A stretch of DNA of 64,000 nucleotides from SKLM01 sp964542755 (GTDB lineage: Bacteria > Chloroflexota > Anaerolineae > B4-G1), in assembly GCA_964542755.1 (NCBI GenBank), contig CAZIWL010000005.1:1-64000 (forward strand), read 5' to 3'. Shown here piece after piece: positions 33,954 through 43,132 of this stretch. The position numbers and the translations under genes were made by a program. The notes beneath the pieces are model-generated. The model worked only from the letters and a program-made list of their open reading frames with translations, had not been told where the DNA came from and ran no database searches. Numbering within the stretch: position 1 is the first letter of the stretch; each line of letters begins with the position of its first letter.

Positions 33954-36455
33954 ATGATGAGGTTAGACCGTTTCACTGAGCGGGCGCAGGCGGCGGCCCA
34001 GCGGGCCGTCCAGATCATGGGGCGCTATGGACACACGCAGGTGGACACGGAACATATCTTCCTGGCGCTCCTGGAGCAACCTCAAGGCGCCATCTCCGAC
34101 CTGATGGAACAGCTCGGCGCCGATACCGAGCAGGTCGAGAAGAAGCTCGACGAGGCACTGCAGGACAGTGCCAAGGCCAACGTCTACGGCGGCGGGGGCA
34201 TGGGGCAGGTATTCATCACCCCGCGCGTGAAGCGCGTGTTGGACCGCGCGAACGCCGAGGCGAATCGGCTCAATGATGACTATATCTCCACCGAGCACAT
34301 CTTCTTGGCCATCGCGAGCGAGAGGGACACGCTGCCCGCCCGCATCCTTCGAGAGCAGGGCATCTCCAAGCAACGGATCTACGAGGCCATCAAGGAGCTG
34401 CGGGGTGGCAAGCGAGTCACCGATCGACGAGCTGAGACCCACTATCGGGTTCTGGAGAAATACAGCCGAAACCTGACCCAGATGGCGCACGAGGGGAAGC
34501 TTGACCCCGTTATCGCCAGGGATGATGAGATCCTCCGTTTGATCCAGATCCTCTGCCGCCGCACTAAGAACAACCCGGTCCTTATCGGTGAACCCGGAGT
34601 GGGCAAGACTGCCATCGCCGAGGGTCTGGCCCAGAAGGTCGCCGAAGGGGATGTCCCCGAGATTCTGATGGGGCGGGAGGTTGCCCAGTTGGATCTAGCA
34701 TCAATGGTGGCCGGGACTCACTTCCGCGGCGAGTTCGAGGAGCGGCTGAAAGCGACCATCGAGGAGATCCAGAGTTCTGAAGGAGATATCATCCTCTTCA
34801 TCGATGAGCTTCACAACGTGGTGGGGGCTGGGGCCGGCATGGGGGCGCTCGATGCCTCAAACATGATGAAACCAGCGCTGGCTCGCGGTGAACTCCAGTG
34901 TATCGGGGCGACCACGCTCGATGAATATCGTCAATACATTGAGCAGGATGGTGCCCTGGAGCGGCGATTTGCCCCCATCTTCGTCGATGAGCCAACAGTC
35001 GAGAAGGCTGTGGTCATGCTCGAGGGGCTGCGGGACCGATATGAGGCACACCACAAGGTTCACATATCGGATCAAGCGATTCAGGCGGCTGCTCACCTCT
35101 CGCACCGCTACGTCACGGACCGCCGCCTTCCTGATAAGGCTATCGACCTGATGGACGAGGCCGCGGCCAAACTGCGCGTTGCCCTCCACACCCTCCCTCC
35201 GGAGTTGAAGGAGATGCACATTGAGCTCCAGCGCCTCCAGACGGAGATCGACGCGGCCAGCAATATGGAGGATTACCAGCGGGCGGCCGAGTTGAAGACC
35301 GAGCGCATCAACCTTCAGGCTGAGTTCAACCTGCAGCGCGAGATATGGCAGCAGGAGAATCAGCTGGACGAGACCATTGAGGAGAAGGACATCGCGGAGG
35401 TCATAGCCAAGTGGACCGGCATTCCTGTGGCGCGCATGCTGGAGACGGAGTCGGACAAGCTGCTCCGGATGGAGGATGCGATCCACGAGCGCATTATCGG
35501 ACAGGAGGAGGGCGTCGCCGCGGTCTCCGATGCCATCCGGCGCGCCCGGTCCGGGTTGAAGGATCCCAGCCGTCCTATCGGCAGCTTCATCTTCCTCGGC
35601 TCGTCGGGTGTGGGGAAGACAGAGCTGGCCAAGGCGCTGGCATGGTTCCTCTTCGACGACGAGGATGCCCTGGTTCGCATCGACATGAGTGAGTATCGGG
35701 AGCGGCACACTGTCTCGCGCCTCTTTGGTGCGCCTCCGGGATACATCGGTCACGAGCGCGGCGGCCAGTTGACCGAGGCGGTTCGCCGCCGACCTTATCG
35801 GGTTGTCCTCTTTGATGAGATCGAGAAGGCCCACCCGGACGTGTGGAACGCGCTTCTTCAGATTCTGGACGAGGGGCGGCTCACTGATGGTCAGGGTCGC
35901 ATCGTGAACTTCCGGAATACCGTCGTGATCATGACGTCCAACGTCGGGACCTCGTTTGCTCATGAGGGTGGCACGCTAGGCTTCATGCGCTCCGAGGAGG
36001 ACGGGCAAGGTGGCACGGTGAATCAGGAGCGCATCAAGCGCGAGCTCAAGGACACCTTCCGACCGGAGTTCCTCAACCGCATCGACGAGGTCATCGTCTT
36101 CAACAACCTGACGGTGGAGGACATGGAGAGCATCGTCGACCTTCAGATGGCTGAGGTATCGGATCGACTCTCCGACGTGGGTCTGCAGGTCCGGCTGACT
36201 GACTTGAGCCGACGGTGGCTGGCGCGGAAGGGTTTCGATCCTCAGTTTGGAGCCCGACCTCTTCGCCGTGCTCTCCAGCGGCACGTGGAGAGCCCTCTCA
36301 GCGTCAAGCTCCTACGGGGGGACTTCGAGCGCGGAGACATCGTGGTCGTCGACGTGGCGGACGATGATCTCATCTTCCAGACCAGCACTGAGTGGACGGA
36401 GCTGAGCGAGAAGACCAGGGAGCCCGTCGCCGGAGAGGTGAGCGTCGAGTCGTAG
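33954..36455 (+). CDS. clpC: ClpC-type AAA+ ATPase
   Basis: An 833-residue Hsp100 with a short middle domain containing a UVR-like segment (NMEDYQRAAELKTERINLQ, near residue 435), which indicates ClpC rather than ClpB. AAA1 Walker A is GEPGVGKTAIAEG and Walker B ILFIDELHN; AAA2 has GSSGVGKTELA and VVLFDEIEKAHPDV. ClpC feeds substrates to ClpP; no clpP or mcsB is in the window, and I did not find a clear ClpP-docking loop. The two ATGs 33954 and 33957 follow AGAGGAG. A distinct promoter with a palindrome suggests separate stress control from clpB. Confidence 0.88.
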   Translation: MMRLDRFTERAQAAAQRAVQIMGRYGHTQVDTEHIFLALLEQPQGAISDLMEQLGADTEQVEKKLDEALQDSAKANVYGGGGMGQVFITPRVKRVLDRANAEANRLNDDYISTEHIFLAIASERDTLPARILREQGISKQRIYEAIKELRGGKRVTDRRAETHYRVLEKYSRNLTQMAHEGKLDPVIARDDEILRLIQILCRRTKNNPVLIGEPGVGKTAIAEGLAQKVAEGDVPEILMGREVAQLDLASMVAGTHFRGEFEERLKATIEEIQSSEGDIILFIDELHNVVGAGAGMGALDASNMMKPALARGELQCIGATTLDEYRQYIEQDGALERRFAPIFVDEPTVEKAVVMLEGLRDRYEAHHKVHISDQAIQAAAHLSHRYVTDRRLPDKAIDLMDEAAAKLRVALHTLPPELKEMHIELQRLQTEIDAASNMEDYQRAAELKTERINLQAEFNLQREIWQQENQLDETIEEKDIAEVIAKWTGIPVARMLETESDKLLRMEDAIHERIIGQEEGVAAVSDAIRRARSGLKDPSRPIGSFIFLGSSGVGKTELAKALAWFLFDDEDALVRIDMSEYRERHTVSRLFGAPPGYIGHERGGQLTEAVRRRPYRVVLFDEIEKAHPDVWNALLQILDEGRLTDGQGRIVNFRNTVVIMTSNVGTSFAHEGGTLGFMRSEEDGQGGTVNQERIKRELKDTFRPEFLNRIDEVIVFNNLTVEDMESIVDLQMAEVSDRLSDVGLQVRLTDLSRRWLARKGFDPQFGARPLRRALQRHVESPLSVKLLRGDFERGDIVVVDVADDDLIFQTSTEWTELSEKTREPVAGEVSVES

Positions 36456-36523
36456 ACGTCGAGCCCCCATCTCGGTGACGGGGCGAGCGGATGCATCAGC
36501 GCGACGTGTCAGTGTGACGTGTC

Positions 36524-36553
36524 AGAAGGGCCTGGAGACATCCAGGCCCTTCT
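36524..36553. terminator. Hairpin between convergent clpC and degV
   Basis: AGAAGGGCCTGGA (36524-36536) pairs perfectly with TCCAGGCCCTTCT (36541-36553) around GACA. It could end transcription from both sides. Confidence 0.7.
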
Positions 36554-36644
36554 CAGTTCTTCACAGTTCTGCTGGCTCTTGTCCGAGCCGGTCGTGGCCG
36601 AGATTCCCACCGGCCCCGCGCAGTTCGGTTGGCGGCTGCTCTGT

Positions 36645-37499
36645 CTAGGAGACGGGGAAGAAACTCACCCCCACTGTGCCCGGGCCGGAGTGGACCGCCA
36701 AGGCTGGTGATAGTTCGCTCACCAGGATCTCGGCGCACTCAAAATGAGTGGTCACCATCGCTTGCAGCTGGTCCAGCCGCTCCCGCGCCGCCACGTGTGT
36801 GAAGGCTACCTTGATGCGGGCCCCTTCGCCCACCCGCTGCTGCATCAGATCGACGATCCGCCGGTACGCCTTGAGCCGGCTGCGGGCTGTCCCGAGCGCC
36901 ACGATCTCCCCATCCGCCATGCTGATAATGGGCTTGATATTCAGCAGAGAACCGAGGAGGTGTTGGGCCTTCCCAATCCGTCCGCCCATGTAGAGATAGC
37001 GCAGGGTGTCTGCTGTCTGGATCATCAGACCTTTTCGAGCCGTCTCCCGGGCCCTTTCGAGCACGTCCTCAAATCCCTTCCCGGTCATCGCGGCGCGAGC
37101 TGCCTCGACAGCGACCCAGCCCTGGGACATCGCCACCTGGAGCGTGTCGACAACCTCCACCCGGACATCGGGTGTTCGTTCACGGAACATCTCCACGGCT
37201 GCACGACAGGATTGATAAGCGCCGCTGCCGTGAGAGGTCATCGTCAGCGCGAGGACACCTTGCACCCGACTCGCTAGATTCCTGAGCCCCCGGAAATAGT
37301 CACCTGGAGCCGGGTTGGAGGTGGTCGGCAGCTTGCTGGCTCGTGCCAGCCAGTCGGCGAACTCCGCCGGCTTGACGTCGACCATGTCCTTGAGGGTCTC
37401 CAGCCCACGGTGGACGTAGTAGGGAACCACCTCGATTTGCAGCCTCTCGATCAGCCTTCGAGGGATGCTGGCCGTTGTATCCGTGAGAATGCCGATCAA
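36645..37499 (-). CDS. DegV-family fatty-acid-binding protein
   Basis: A 284-residue DegV protein: IGILTDTTASIP at the N-terminus, GLETLKDMVDV near residue 33, LPTTSNPAPGDY near residue 57, LALTMTSHGSGAYQS near residue 85 and GGRIGKAQHLLGSLLNIKPI near residue 170. DegV/FakB proteins bind fatty acids and present them to FakA kinase; no fakA is in the window. The start is TTG 37499, nine bases after GGAGGG; a longer frame upstream runs into the repeat element and is not protein-like. Transcribed from the promoter at 37656-37684. Confidence 0.9.
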   Translation of the reverse strand: MIGILTDTTASIPRRLIERLQIEVVPYYVHRGLETLKDMVDVKPAEFADWLARASKLPTTSNPAPGDYFRGLRNLASRVQGVLALTMTSHGSGAYQSCRAAVEMFRERTPDVRVEVVDTLQVAMSQGWVAVEAARAAMTGKGFEDVLERARETARKGLMIQTADTLRYLYMGGRIGKAQHLLGSLLNIKPIISMADGEIVALGTARSRLKAYRRIVDLMQQRVGEGARIKVAFTHVAARERLDQLQAMVTTHFECAEILVSELSPALAVHSGPGTVGVSFFPVS

Positions 37500-37655
37500 T
37501 GCTGTTTGCCCTCCATTCTGCTGCTGCGACACGCGGATGAGGCTGAAACGCGTTCTAATGCCGATACTCGGGGTCGTTCGTTGGTTAAGCTCCCGCGCCA
37601 AGTTTCTTCGTCCACGCACTCTCCACCGCAAGAAAGCTTGATGCTGGACAAGTCC

Positions 37656-37684
37656 ATTATACGTCTGAGGCAAGCCCACGTCAA
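37656..37684 (-). promoter_or_regulatory. Promoter of the degV gene
   Basis: On the minus strand TTGACG (37679-37684), 17-base spacer, TATAAT (37656-37661). The -35 is 17 bp from the end of repeat copy D. Confidence 0.8.
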
Positions 37685-37701
37685 TCGGGCGCCCGCCGCG
37701 C

Positions 37702-37865
37702 GGTGCACTAACGACTTGTCGCCCACACCCGGTGCGATGCACCTTCTAGGTGCGTTGCACCTCACGAGAGTATGCTTGCCACGTATGCCAGTCACGACTG
37801 ATCAGTGCACGGGCGCCAACGGTTTCCAATCGGCGACCAGCTCCGCGACAAGTTGTTAGTGCACC
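37702..37865. repeat. Copy D of the dispersed inverted-repeat element (164 bp, best preserved)
   Basis: The left arm starts GGTGCACTAACGACTTGTC at 37702, and the reverse complement of the right arm (37845-37865) matches it at 20 of 21 positions. Inside are the small palindromes GGTGCGATGCACC (37731-37743) and AGGTGCGTTGCACCT (37749-37763) and the block CGTATGCCAGTCACGAC. No protein frame is convincing, so it is a non-autonomous, MITE-like or regulatory element. Confidence 0.9.
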
Positions 37866-37893
37866 CCCTGCCGCGCTCTGAGGGTGAAATTGT

Positions 37894-38469
37894 CTACGCG
37901 TGGGGGTGGAAAGACGGGTAGAGTTGGGTCCCGGAGAGCAGCGAAACAATGATCAAGACCAGAATGGCCAGTCCCACCAGCACGATGACTCCAATGAGGA
38001 TGCGTCGTTCCCGTCGATTCTGTTTCGCCTGGGCCTCCGCAATGGCCTGTTGTTCCCGTTCCTCCTCGGCCCACATCCTCGCCAGACGAGCCCTGGAAGC
38101 CATCTCCTCCTGAGCCTTGACCCGATGGCCCCGGTCGCGCGCTTGGCGGAGTTGGTCTTCTGTTCTTGTCGTGATCCGCTCAAACAGGGCGTCCGTCCCG
38201 GTCAACGTCTGCGAGCAGACGATGCAGCGGGGGATGTTCATCGGGTTGAGGATGCCGCAGGCGGGGCATGGAAGGGCCAGACGGGCACCGCACGCGTGGC
38301 ACGTCCGCGTGTCCAAGTCAATGGGTGTCTCGCAGCGGGGGCAGCGGCCGCCGGAAGGAGCGAGAGGCTGGCCGCAGTAGTCACATTGGGGCACGTTATG
38401 CTGACCGACGCTGAACGAGACTGCTCCGCAGGACCGGCACTGCACTGCTGGCTCCGAGGCTTGGGCCAT
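37894..38469 (-). CDS. Double zinc-ribbon protein with C-terminal membrane anchor
   Basis: A 191-residue protein. Residues 1-85 hold CxxC pairs (CRSCG, CDYCG, CPRCE, CHACG, CPACG, CIVCS) that fit several zinc ribbons. A charged coiled-coil stretch follows (about 95-155), and then a hydrophobic segment (IGVIVLVGLAILVLIIVSLL) near the C-terminus, as in a tail-anchored membrane protein. The function is unknown. It lies just upstream of repeat copy D on this strand and directly after the glycosyltransferase-like unit, with which it is not clearly cotranscribed because that gene lies downstream-facing at 38494. Confidence 0.7.
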   Translation of the reverse strand: MAQASEPAVQCRSCGAVSFSVGQHNVPQCDYCGQPLAPSGGRCPRCETPIDLDTRTCHACGARLALPCPACGILNPMNIPRCIVCSQTLTGTDALFERITTRTEDQLRQARDRGHRVKAQEEMASRARLARMWAEEEREQQAIAEAQAKQNRRERRILIGVIVLVGLAILVLIIVSLLSGTQLYPSFHPHA

Positions 38470-38493
38470 CGTCCCTATGCTCCGATCAACACC

Positions 38494-40164
38494 TCAACCG
38501 TCGGCCCCACCGACCGTCTCCGAACGCTCCCTCGGGGAGAGGAGATGGTAGGTGAAACCGTTCATACAGACCTGGTCCATAGGCTCGTAGTTCTGCCCAA
38601 TGGCCTCTAGAACCGGCGGCGGGTAGAACTGCGCGCGGAAGATGACCAGATCGAACCGCTGTCCGTTGATCTGCTCGATGATCTCTGTCATGTCCAGCAG
38701 GCCGTTGTTATACAGGTTCAGCAGCTGCGTTGGGTTGGTCACCACAGGTTTCTCGCCCAGAATGCTGAACATCGCTTCCTCACTGAAGATGGGCCCGTCG
38801 GCCGCGCGCACGTGGGCCATGATCTCCTCACCGGCTGCGTAATCCTCCTCTGACAGTGGATGACCCAGCTGCGTGTACCCCATCGCGTCGTGGTAGGCCA
38901 CAGGCGCGCAGTGGGTGGAGGCGAGGTTTTCTCCTTTTCCGTAGGCCAGTTGGTTGTCGACACCCAGGGCTCGGGCGACCGTGGAGAAGATGGGTCCAGA
39001 CGTGGGCAAATGGAGCATGCGTGGAGCTTGTCCCAGGTAGAGCAAGGGGATCAGCAGGGCGACGAGCGGTCCGATATGATGGCCCATCCAGGGAGGTCCA
39101 GACGCCGATGGGGCTCTTCCGTGGGAGTGCTCTCTCAGCTTGCCCAGGGCTAGGCCGGAAGTAAGGCAGGCTGCCGCCACCGCCGTATTGAAGTAGCCGA
39201 ACCCGGCTCCCCACTTGCCGCTCAAAGCGCCGACGCCGAGAGCAAAGAAAAACCAGAGAGAGTACGCCGACAGGCGGTCCCAGAACAGCTCATAGACCAG
39301 ATAGCCCGCACCCAAGACGACGAATAGGGTGTGCAGATCGAACCACTGGCGGAAGAGGAAGAGCGTCTGGCGATAGTCGAACTCGTTGACGTTCGCCTGG
39401 ATGATATTGATCCACCATTGGCCATCGGTCGCCACGTTGAGCAGCCAGAAGACGGTGCCGGCACTGACGGCCAGAGCGGCGCCCGCTGCCAAGGCCTTTC
39501 TTATGTCTCGCAAGAAGACGTACGACAAACCCGCTGCGACGGTGAATACGGCTGTCTGTTTCGTGTACCCGGCGCAGAAGAGCATCACCAAACCCAGGAT
39601 CAGATTCCGCCTGCCGTGCTTCGGGTCATCGAACTCGGCGATGAAGGCGATGGAGAGCGTCTCGAACATCACGAGCGTCATATGCATCCGGCACAGAGGC
39701 CCAATCTGGTAGACGTAGTTCGATGCCAGGAAGGCCAGTCCTGAGATGAGAGGAATCAGCCATCCTCGCATCCAGTCCTTTGCGTCGCCTCGGATGCTCC
39801 GCCGAACGACCAACCCGATCGCCCCTGCAGTCACCAGTGTTGCCGTGAAGGAGAGAAGTCTTCCGGTCAGAAGCCTGGGGCCGAGGAGGGGCAGCAGGGG
39901 GACGATAAGGAGGTGAAACAAGGGGGGATAGTTCGAGGCGTAGAAAGGGAAGGTCCCGTTGTCCCGATAGGGCCACTCCCCCCGGCTATAGAGGATCGCG
40001 TCGTATAACTCAAACCCCTCCCCCTGGTCGTAGTCGTACGGCCAACGGAAGAGTTCGACGGCATAGGAGACGTAGACGACCAGATAACCAACGTAGGCCA
40101 GGATAACGAGCGCGGTCAACAGGATGCCGAGGCCGCTGAGGATGCGTGACGTGCTACGGCTCAT
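38494..40164 (-). CDS. Polytopic membrane glycosyltransferase-like protein (GT39/ArnT-like)
   Basis: A 556-residue protein with about ten hydrophobic segments. After the first helix there is an extracytoplasmic loop with Asp and Glu (YDYDQGEGFELYDAIL), the place of catalytic acidic residues in GT-C enzymes, followed by YRDNGTFPFYASNYPPLFHL. The C-terminal 170 residues are soluble (GKGENLASTHCAPVAYHDAM). GT-C enzymes use polyprenyl-phosphate sugars; donor and acceptor here are unknown. ATG 40164 is chosen over TTG 40206, which would overlap the preceding small gene. It is coupled to the 65-residue gene upstream. Confidence 0.75.
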   Translation of the reverse strand: MSRSTSRILSGLGILLTALVILAYVGYLVVYVSYAVELFRWPYDYDQGEGFELYDAILYSRGEWPYRDNGTFPFYASNYPPLFHLLIVPLLPLLGPRLLTGRLLSFTATLVTAGAIGLVVRRSIRGDAKDWMRGWLIPLISGLAFLASNYVYQIGPLCRMHMTLVMFETLSIAFIAEFDDPKHGRRNLILGLVMLFCAGYTKQTAVFTVAAGLSYVFLRDIRKALAAGAALAVSAGTVFWLLNVATDGQWWINIIQANVNEFDYRQTLFLFRQWFDLHTLFVVLGAGYLVYELFWDRLSAYSLWFFFALGVGALSGKWGAGFGYFNTAVAAACLTSGLALGKLREHSHGRAPSASGPPWMGHHIGPLVALLIPLLYLGQAPRMLHLPTSGPIFSTVARALGVDNQLAYGKGENLASTHCAPVAYHDAMGYTQLGHPLSEEDYAAGEEIMAHVRAADGPIFSEEAMFSILGEKPVVTNPTQLLNLYNNGLLDMTEIIEQINGQRFDLVIFRAQFYPPPVLEAIGQNYEPMDQVCMNGFTYHLLSPRERSETVGGADG

Positions 40165-40186
40165 GGTGATGGTCAGTCCAGATCGG

Positions 40187-40384
40187 TCACGCTGGTCGGT
40201 CTCCAAGTCGAATCAGCACCAAGCTGACTGCGGTCGCTCCCAAACCCAGTGCCATCCCAAGTCGCTGCAGGGGGCCGAACCCGCTCCACTCGCCAGCACC
40301 GACAACGTCGACCCCAACCAGGCCAGCGATGCCGATCAGGCTGATGATGAGGATAACGATACCGAGCTGGCGCTTGGTGACCAT
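40187..40384 (-). CDS. Small membrane protein, two helices
   Basis: A 65-residue protein (MVTKRQLGIVILIISLIGIA, then LGMALGLGATAVSLVLIRL) with two predicted membrane segments. It starts about 55 bases after the -10 box at 40439 and ends 22 bases before the glycosyltransferase-like gene, so both are probably on one transcript. I do not recognise a family. Confidence 0.65.
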   Translation of the reverse strand: MVTKRQLGIVILIISLIGIAGLVGVDVVGAGEWSGFGPLQRLGMALGLGATAVSLVLIRLGDRPA

Positions 40385-40438
40385 CGAGAGGAAGGCTCAA
40401 TCCTTCGCTTAAGGCCTGTCGGGCCAAGAACGAAGCCG

Positions 40439-40466
40439 ATTATAGCACGCGCACGAGGCGCTGCAA
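40439..40466 (-). promoter_or_regulatory. Promoter for the small membrane protein and GT-like gene
   Basis: On the minus strand TTGCAG, 16-base spacer, TATAAT (40439-40444), with the -35 ending near 40466. Confidence 0.6.
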
Positions 40467-40625
40467 CTTTCTACTGCCCAGCCCGTATTGGTAAGGTGGA
40501 GGGAGCTCGGACGATGCAGCTTGGTGGGTCCGGCATGGTGTGGACCGGCTATCTAGGGTCCACGTCGCGAGTGCCCTCTTGGTCGGGCGTGGTACGATCT
40601 GAACAAGCAAGGAAGGACAAGGAGG

Positions 40626-41222
40626 ATGGACAAGAAGTGGGACCGAAGGTTGACGTACGATGACCGGCGTTTTCATACGGAGACAGCGGCGAGGGGTTCT
40701 GCTGAGGCCCCTCCTACGGGACCTCTTGGAACGGACCGGGAGACCGAGGAAGGCCGGGCCGGCGCCGCCGGCGACAGGAACGTGGCGGCCGTGGCTCACG
40801 CCAGCGTCTTGCTGACCCTGATGTCGGCGGGCGCCGGTGGGGTTGGCGCCCTCGTCGCCCTCGTCGTTCCGTGGGTGATCTACCTGGCCTACCGCGAACG
40901 ATCGCGTTTCGTCGGGTTTCAGGCACTCCAGGCACTCGTCTATCAGGGGGTGGGGGTTCTGACCTACTTGGTGATCGCCGTCGCCTTGGCCCTGCTCGTG
41001 ACTGTGGTCTGGATCATTACCGGGCTCTTGTCGGCTGTGGCCGTTGGCTTTCTACTTGTCCCGGCGGCGCTTGTTGTCACAGGATTGATGGTCGTCGTAC
41101 TCCTGGGTGCTCCCCTGGTGTGGATGGCGTACGGGCTATACGCTGCCTACCAGGTCCATCAGGGTGGAATGTTCCGCTACTGGCTACTCGGTGAGTGGCT
41201 CGAAAGAGAGGTGAGAGACTAA
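40626..41222 (+). CDS. DUF4870-like membrane protein
   Basis: A 198-residue protein with a hydrophilic N-terminal 55 residues and then four hydrophobic segments. HASVLLTLMSAGAGGVGALVALVVPWVIYLAYR and FVGFQALQALVYQ are typical of DUF4870 proteins, whose function is unknown. ATG 40626 follows AAGGAGG. The stop overlaps the start of the TM2-like gene by one base (TAATG arrangement), so they form an operon. The N-terminal extension is longer than usual for the family. Confidence 0.75.
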   Translation: MDKKWDRRLTYDDRRFHTETAARGSAEAPPTGPLGTDRETEEGRAGAAGDRNVAAVAHASVLLTLMSAGAGGVGALVALVVPWVIYLAYRERSRFVGFQALQALVYQGVGVLTYLVIAVALALLVTVVWIITGLLSAVAVGFLLVPAALVVTGLMVVVLLGAPLVWMAYGLYAAYQVHQGGMFRYWLLGEWLEREVRD

Positions 41223-41488
41223 TGCACGAGCGAGATCCTATGGTCGCTCTTCTGCTGGAGCTAATTGGAGGTTTCTTCGGTTTCCTGGGTATCGGCTGGA
41301 TCTATGCCGGTCGCGCTGCGGGCGGCGTCATACTTCTGGTCGGTTATTGGCTGTTGGACTGGGTCGTTGGCTTGATGCTGGCCTTTGGCACCCTGGGCGC
41401 GTGGTGCTGCGTTTGGCCTGCTCAGAATCTCCTCTTTGGCGCGATTTCGGGTTACATGGCCTACCGCTGGTTGGAGGAGCATCCCTAA
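41222..41488 (+). CDS. TM2-domain-like small membrane protein
   Basis: An 88-residue protein with three hydrophobic segments, beginning MVALLLELIGGFFGFLGIGW and containing YAGRAAGGVILL, similar to TM2-type proteins. It follows the DUF4870 gene with a one-base overlap. The function is unknown. A strong terminator at 41608 ends the unit. Confidence 0.7.
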   Translation: MHERDPMVALLLELIGGFFGFLGIGWIYAGRAAGGVILLVGYWLLDWVVGLMLAFGTLGAWCCVWPAQNLLFGAISGYMAYRWLEEHP

Positions 41489-41607
41489 ATGTTCGCGCCC
41501 GACCGGGGGCTATCCAATAGAGATTGACGAAGCCGCCATGCCCCGGCCCTTCCGCGTGCGGTTGGGCCGGGGGCACCACACTTGGCGCATCATGCCCTAC
41601 GTGCCAT

Positions 41608-41641
41608 AATCCTCCGTCACTTCTGACGGAGGATTTCCTTG
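41608..41641 (+). terminator. Rho-independent terminator
   Basis: AATCCTCCGTCA (41608-41619) pairs perfectly with TGACGGAGGATT (41624-41635) around CTTC, followed by TCCTTG. A GC hairpin (CCCGGCCC/GGGCCGGG, about 41539-41572) lies just upstream. Confidence 0.75.
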
Positions 41642-42639
41642 CAGCGAAAGAGTGGTTATCCTATCTAGCCCGTCATCGCGGCGGCTGTCCCTTTCATCTT
41701 CCTCTCTTGGCAGCATCGAGCCTTTCGCCTGTCTACCCAGACCCTTCCCCCCGATCTCTCCATGGCCGGTCTCCAGGTGGGAGGTATGCCCCGCCATCAG
41801 GCTCTAAACGCCGTCGAGGTGGCCCTCGCTACACCACTGATCGTCACCCATCACCACGAAACCCCGTCCCTATCCCCCAGCCTCGTCGAGCTGCGGTACG
41901 ATGCCACGCAGACGGTCGCCAATCTCGATGCTGCACCGGTTGACTGGCACGGCGTCGAAGTCTTCGCGGCTTACGTGCTGCGATGGGGATCGACGCAAAT
42001 CCTTGTTCCTGTGGCCGTTTCCTTCTCTGAGGCATGCCTCTCCCGTCACGTTGAACGCATCGCAGAGGAGTACGACGGCCCACCGCAGGAACCGGCGGCG
42101 CTTCCCGCGGCGCTGGGCTTCGGGTCTCCTCGTCCGGGGTGCTGCTTGGATTTCGAAGCAACCCGTCTCCATCTGGCCCTGGCCTTGGTGTCGGCGTCCG
42201 CGCGGCGGGTCGACCTGGTGGTCGACGTGGAGGAGTCTCCGGAGGTCGAGCCAGACCTGCTCTTGCAGTTGCTGGAGGAGCGTCTCGATGACCATCCTGG
42301 TCTGATTCCCGGTGTCTTCATCAAGGACCTCCGGTCTGGTGAGGAGGTGACCCTCAACAGCGACCTAGCCTTCTCGGGTCTCAGCGTACTCAAGGTCGCC
42401 GTGTTGGAGGAGGTCTACTGGAACCTTGATCGTCCCCCGGACCCGGAGACGACGAAGCTGATCTCTGAGACCGTGACCGAGAGCGGCCATTCCACCGCGA
42501 ACCTGCTTCTGAGGGATGCTATTGGCGACGGGGACGCGTACGAGGCGACCGAGAGACTGGCAGATTCGATGCGACGCTCTGGTTTGCTCAACACGTTGAT
42601 GGGCGCCCCACATGACGAGAAGGACCCGGGGCGTGAGAT

Positions 42640-42820
42640 CGTGACCGACGCCGACGTGGTGGTAGCCGCCGCCATGATCGATCGGCTGGTTCACCACGCC
42701 GAGATCATCAGCTTGAAAGGTCCGAGTTACCGCCGCAAAGGGAAGGAGGGGTTTATGGACCCTGTGGCAAAGAACCGTTGATATTTCATCGTAGGGTGGT
42801 ACACTTTTACTTCGTTGACG
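42640..42820 (+). mobile_element. IS21-type element remnant (end of istB and right end)
   Basis: The frame that runs on from the beta-lactamase part reads DADVVVAAAMIDRLVHHAEI then ISLKGPSYRRKGKEG, which I recognise as the C-terminus of an IstB helper ATPase. It is followed by GGTGGTACACTTTTACTTCG, which resembles the end of IS21 elements. The left part with istA is missing, so this is a deletion product. Confidence 0.65.
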
Positions 42821-43055
42821 ACACGCATCAAGGCAGGGGTGCTGGGCGGGACTCGGGAAGCCCACAAGCATGGGTGGACGCGCGACACCTACGCCGACGC
42901 TGCCCTTGTGTAGAGCCCCGGCAGTGATTGTGTGCTGGTGGTCTTCCTTCACCGCCCCGTCCGGTTGGAGTGGGACGAGGGCGCGCCTCTCATCGCCGAC
43001 ATCTCCACGGGGACCTACAACTACTTCAATCCCCAGCGATGTGCTGCCGTCTCCA

Positions 43056-43084
43056 TTGCACGTTCCCCCGTTTGCTTCTATAAT
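43056..43084 (+). promoter_or_regulatory. Promoter of the kinase-phosphatase signalling operon
   Basis: TTGCAC (43056-43061), 17-base spacer, TATAAT (43079-43084), about 50 bases before the kinase start. Confidence 0.7.
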
Positions 43085-43132
43085 TGAGTTCGATCACCAG
43101 GCTGCGAAACAGCCGCGCTTCGCTCGGTACCT

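Larger units (their letters stand above)
41655..43086 (+). pseudogene. Class A beta-lactamase-like serine hydrolase, interrupted
   Basis: Three pieces are visible. First, an N-terminal anchor out of frame (RVVILSS then VIAAAVPFIFLSW after a frame change near 41665). Second, the main open part 41762-42640 with a VanW-type peptidoglycan-binding-like domain (MAGLQVGGMPRHQALNAVEV) and a beta-lactamase-like part with the SxxK site in SGLSVLKVAVLEE, followed by ESGHSTANLLLRDA. Third, after foreign sequence, the C-terminal part from 42821 (TREAHKHGWTRDTYADAALV, an amber codon, then VLVVFLHRPVRLEWDEGAPL). The KTG-like box lies in HKHG. The middle is replaced by an IstB remnant, so no active enzyme can be made. 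Confidence 0.8.
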
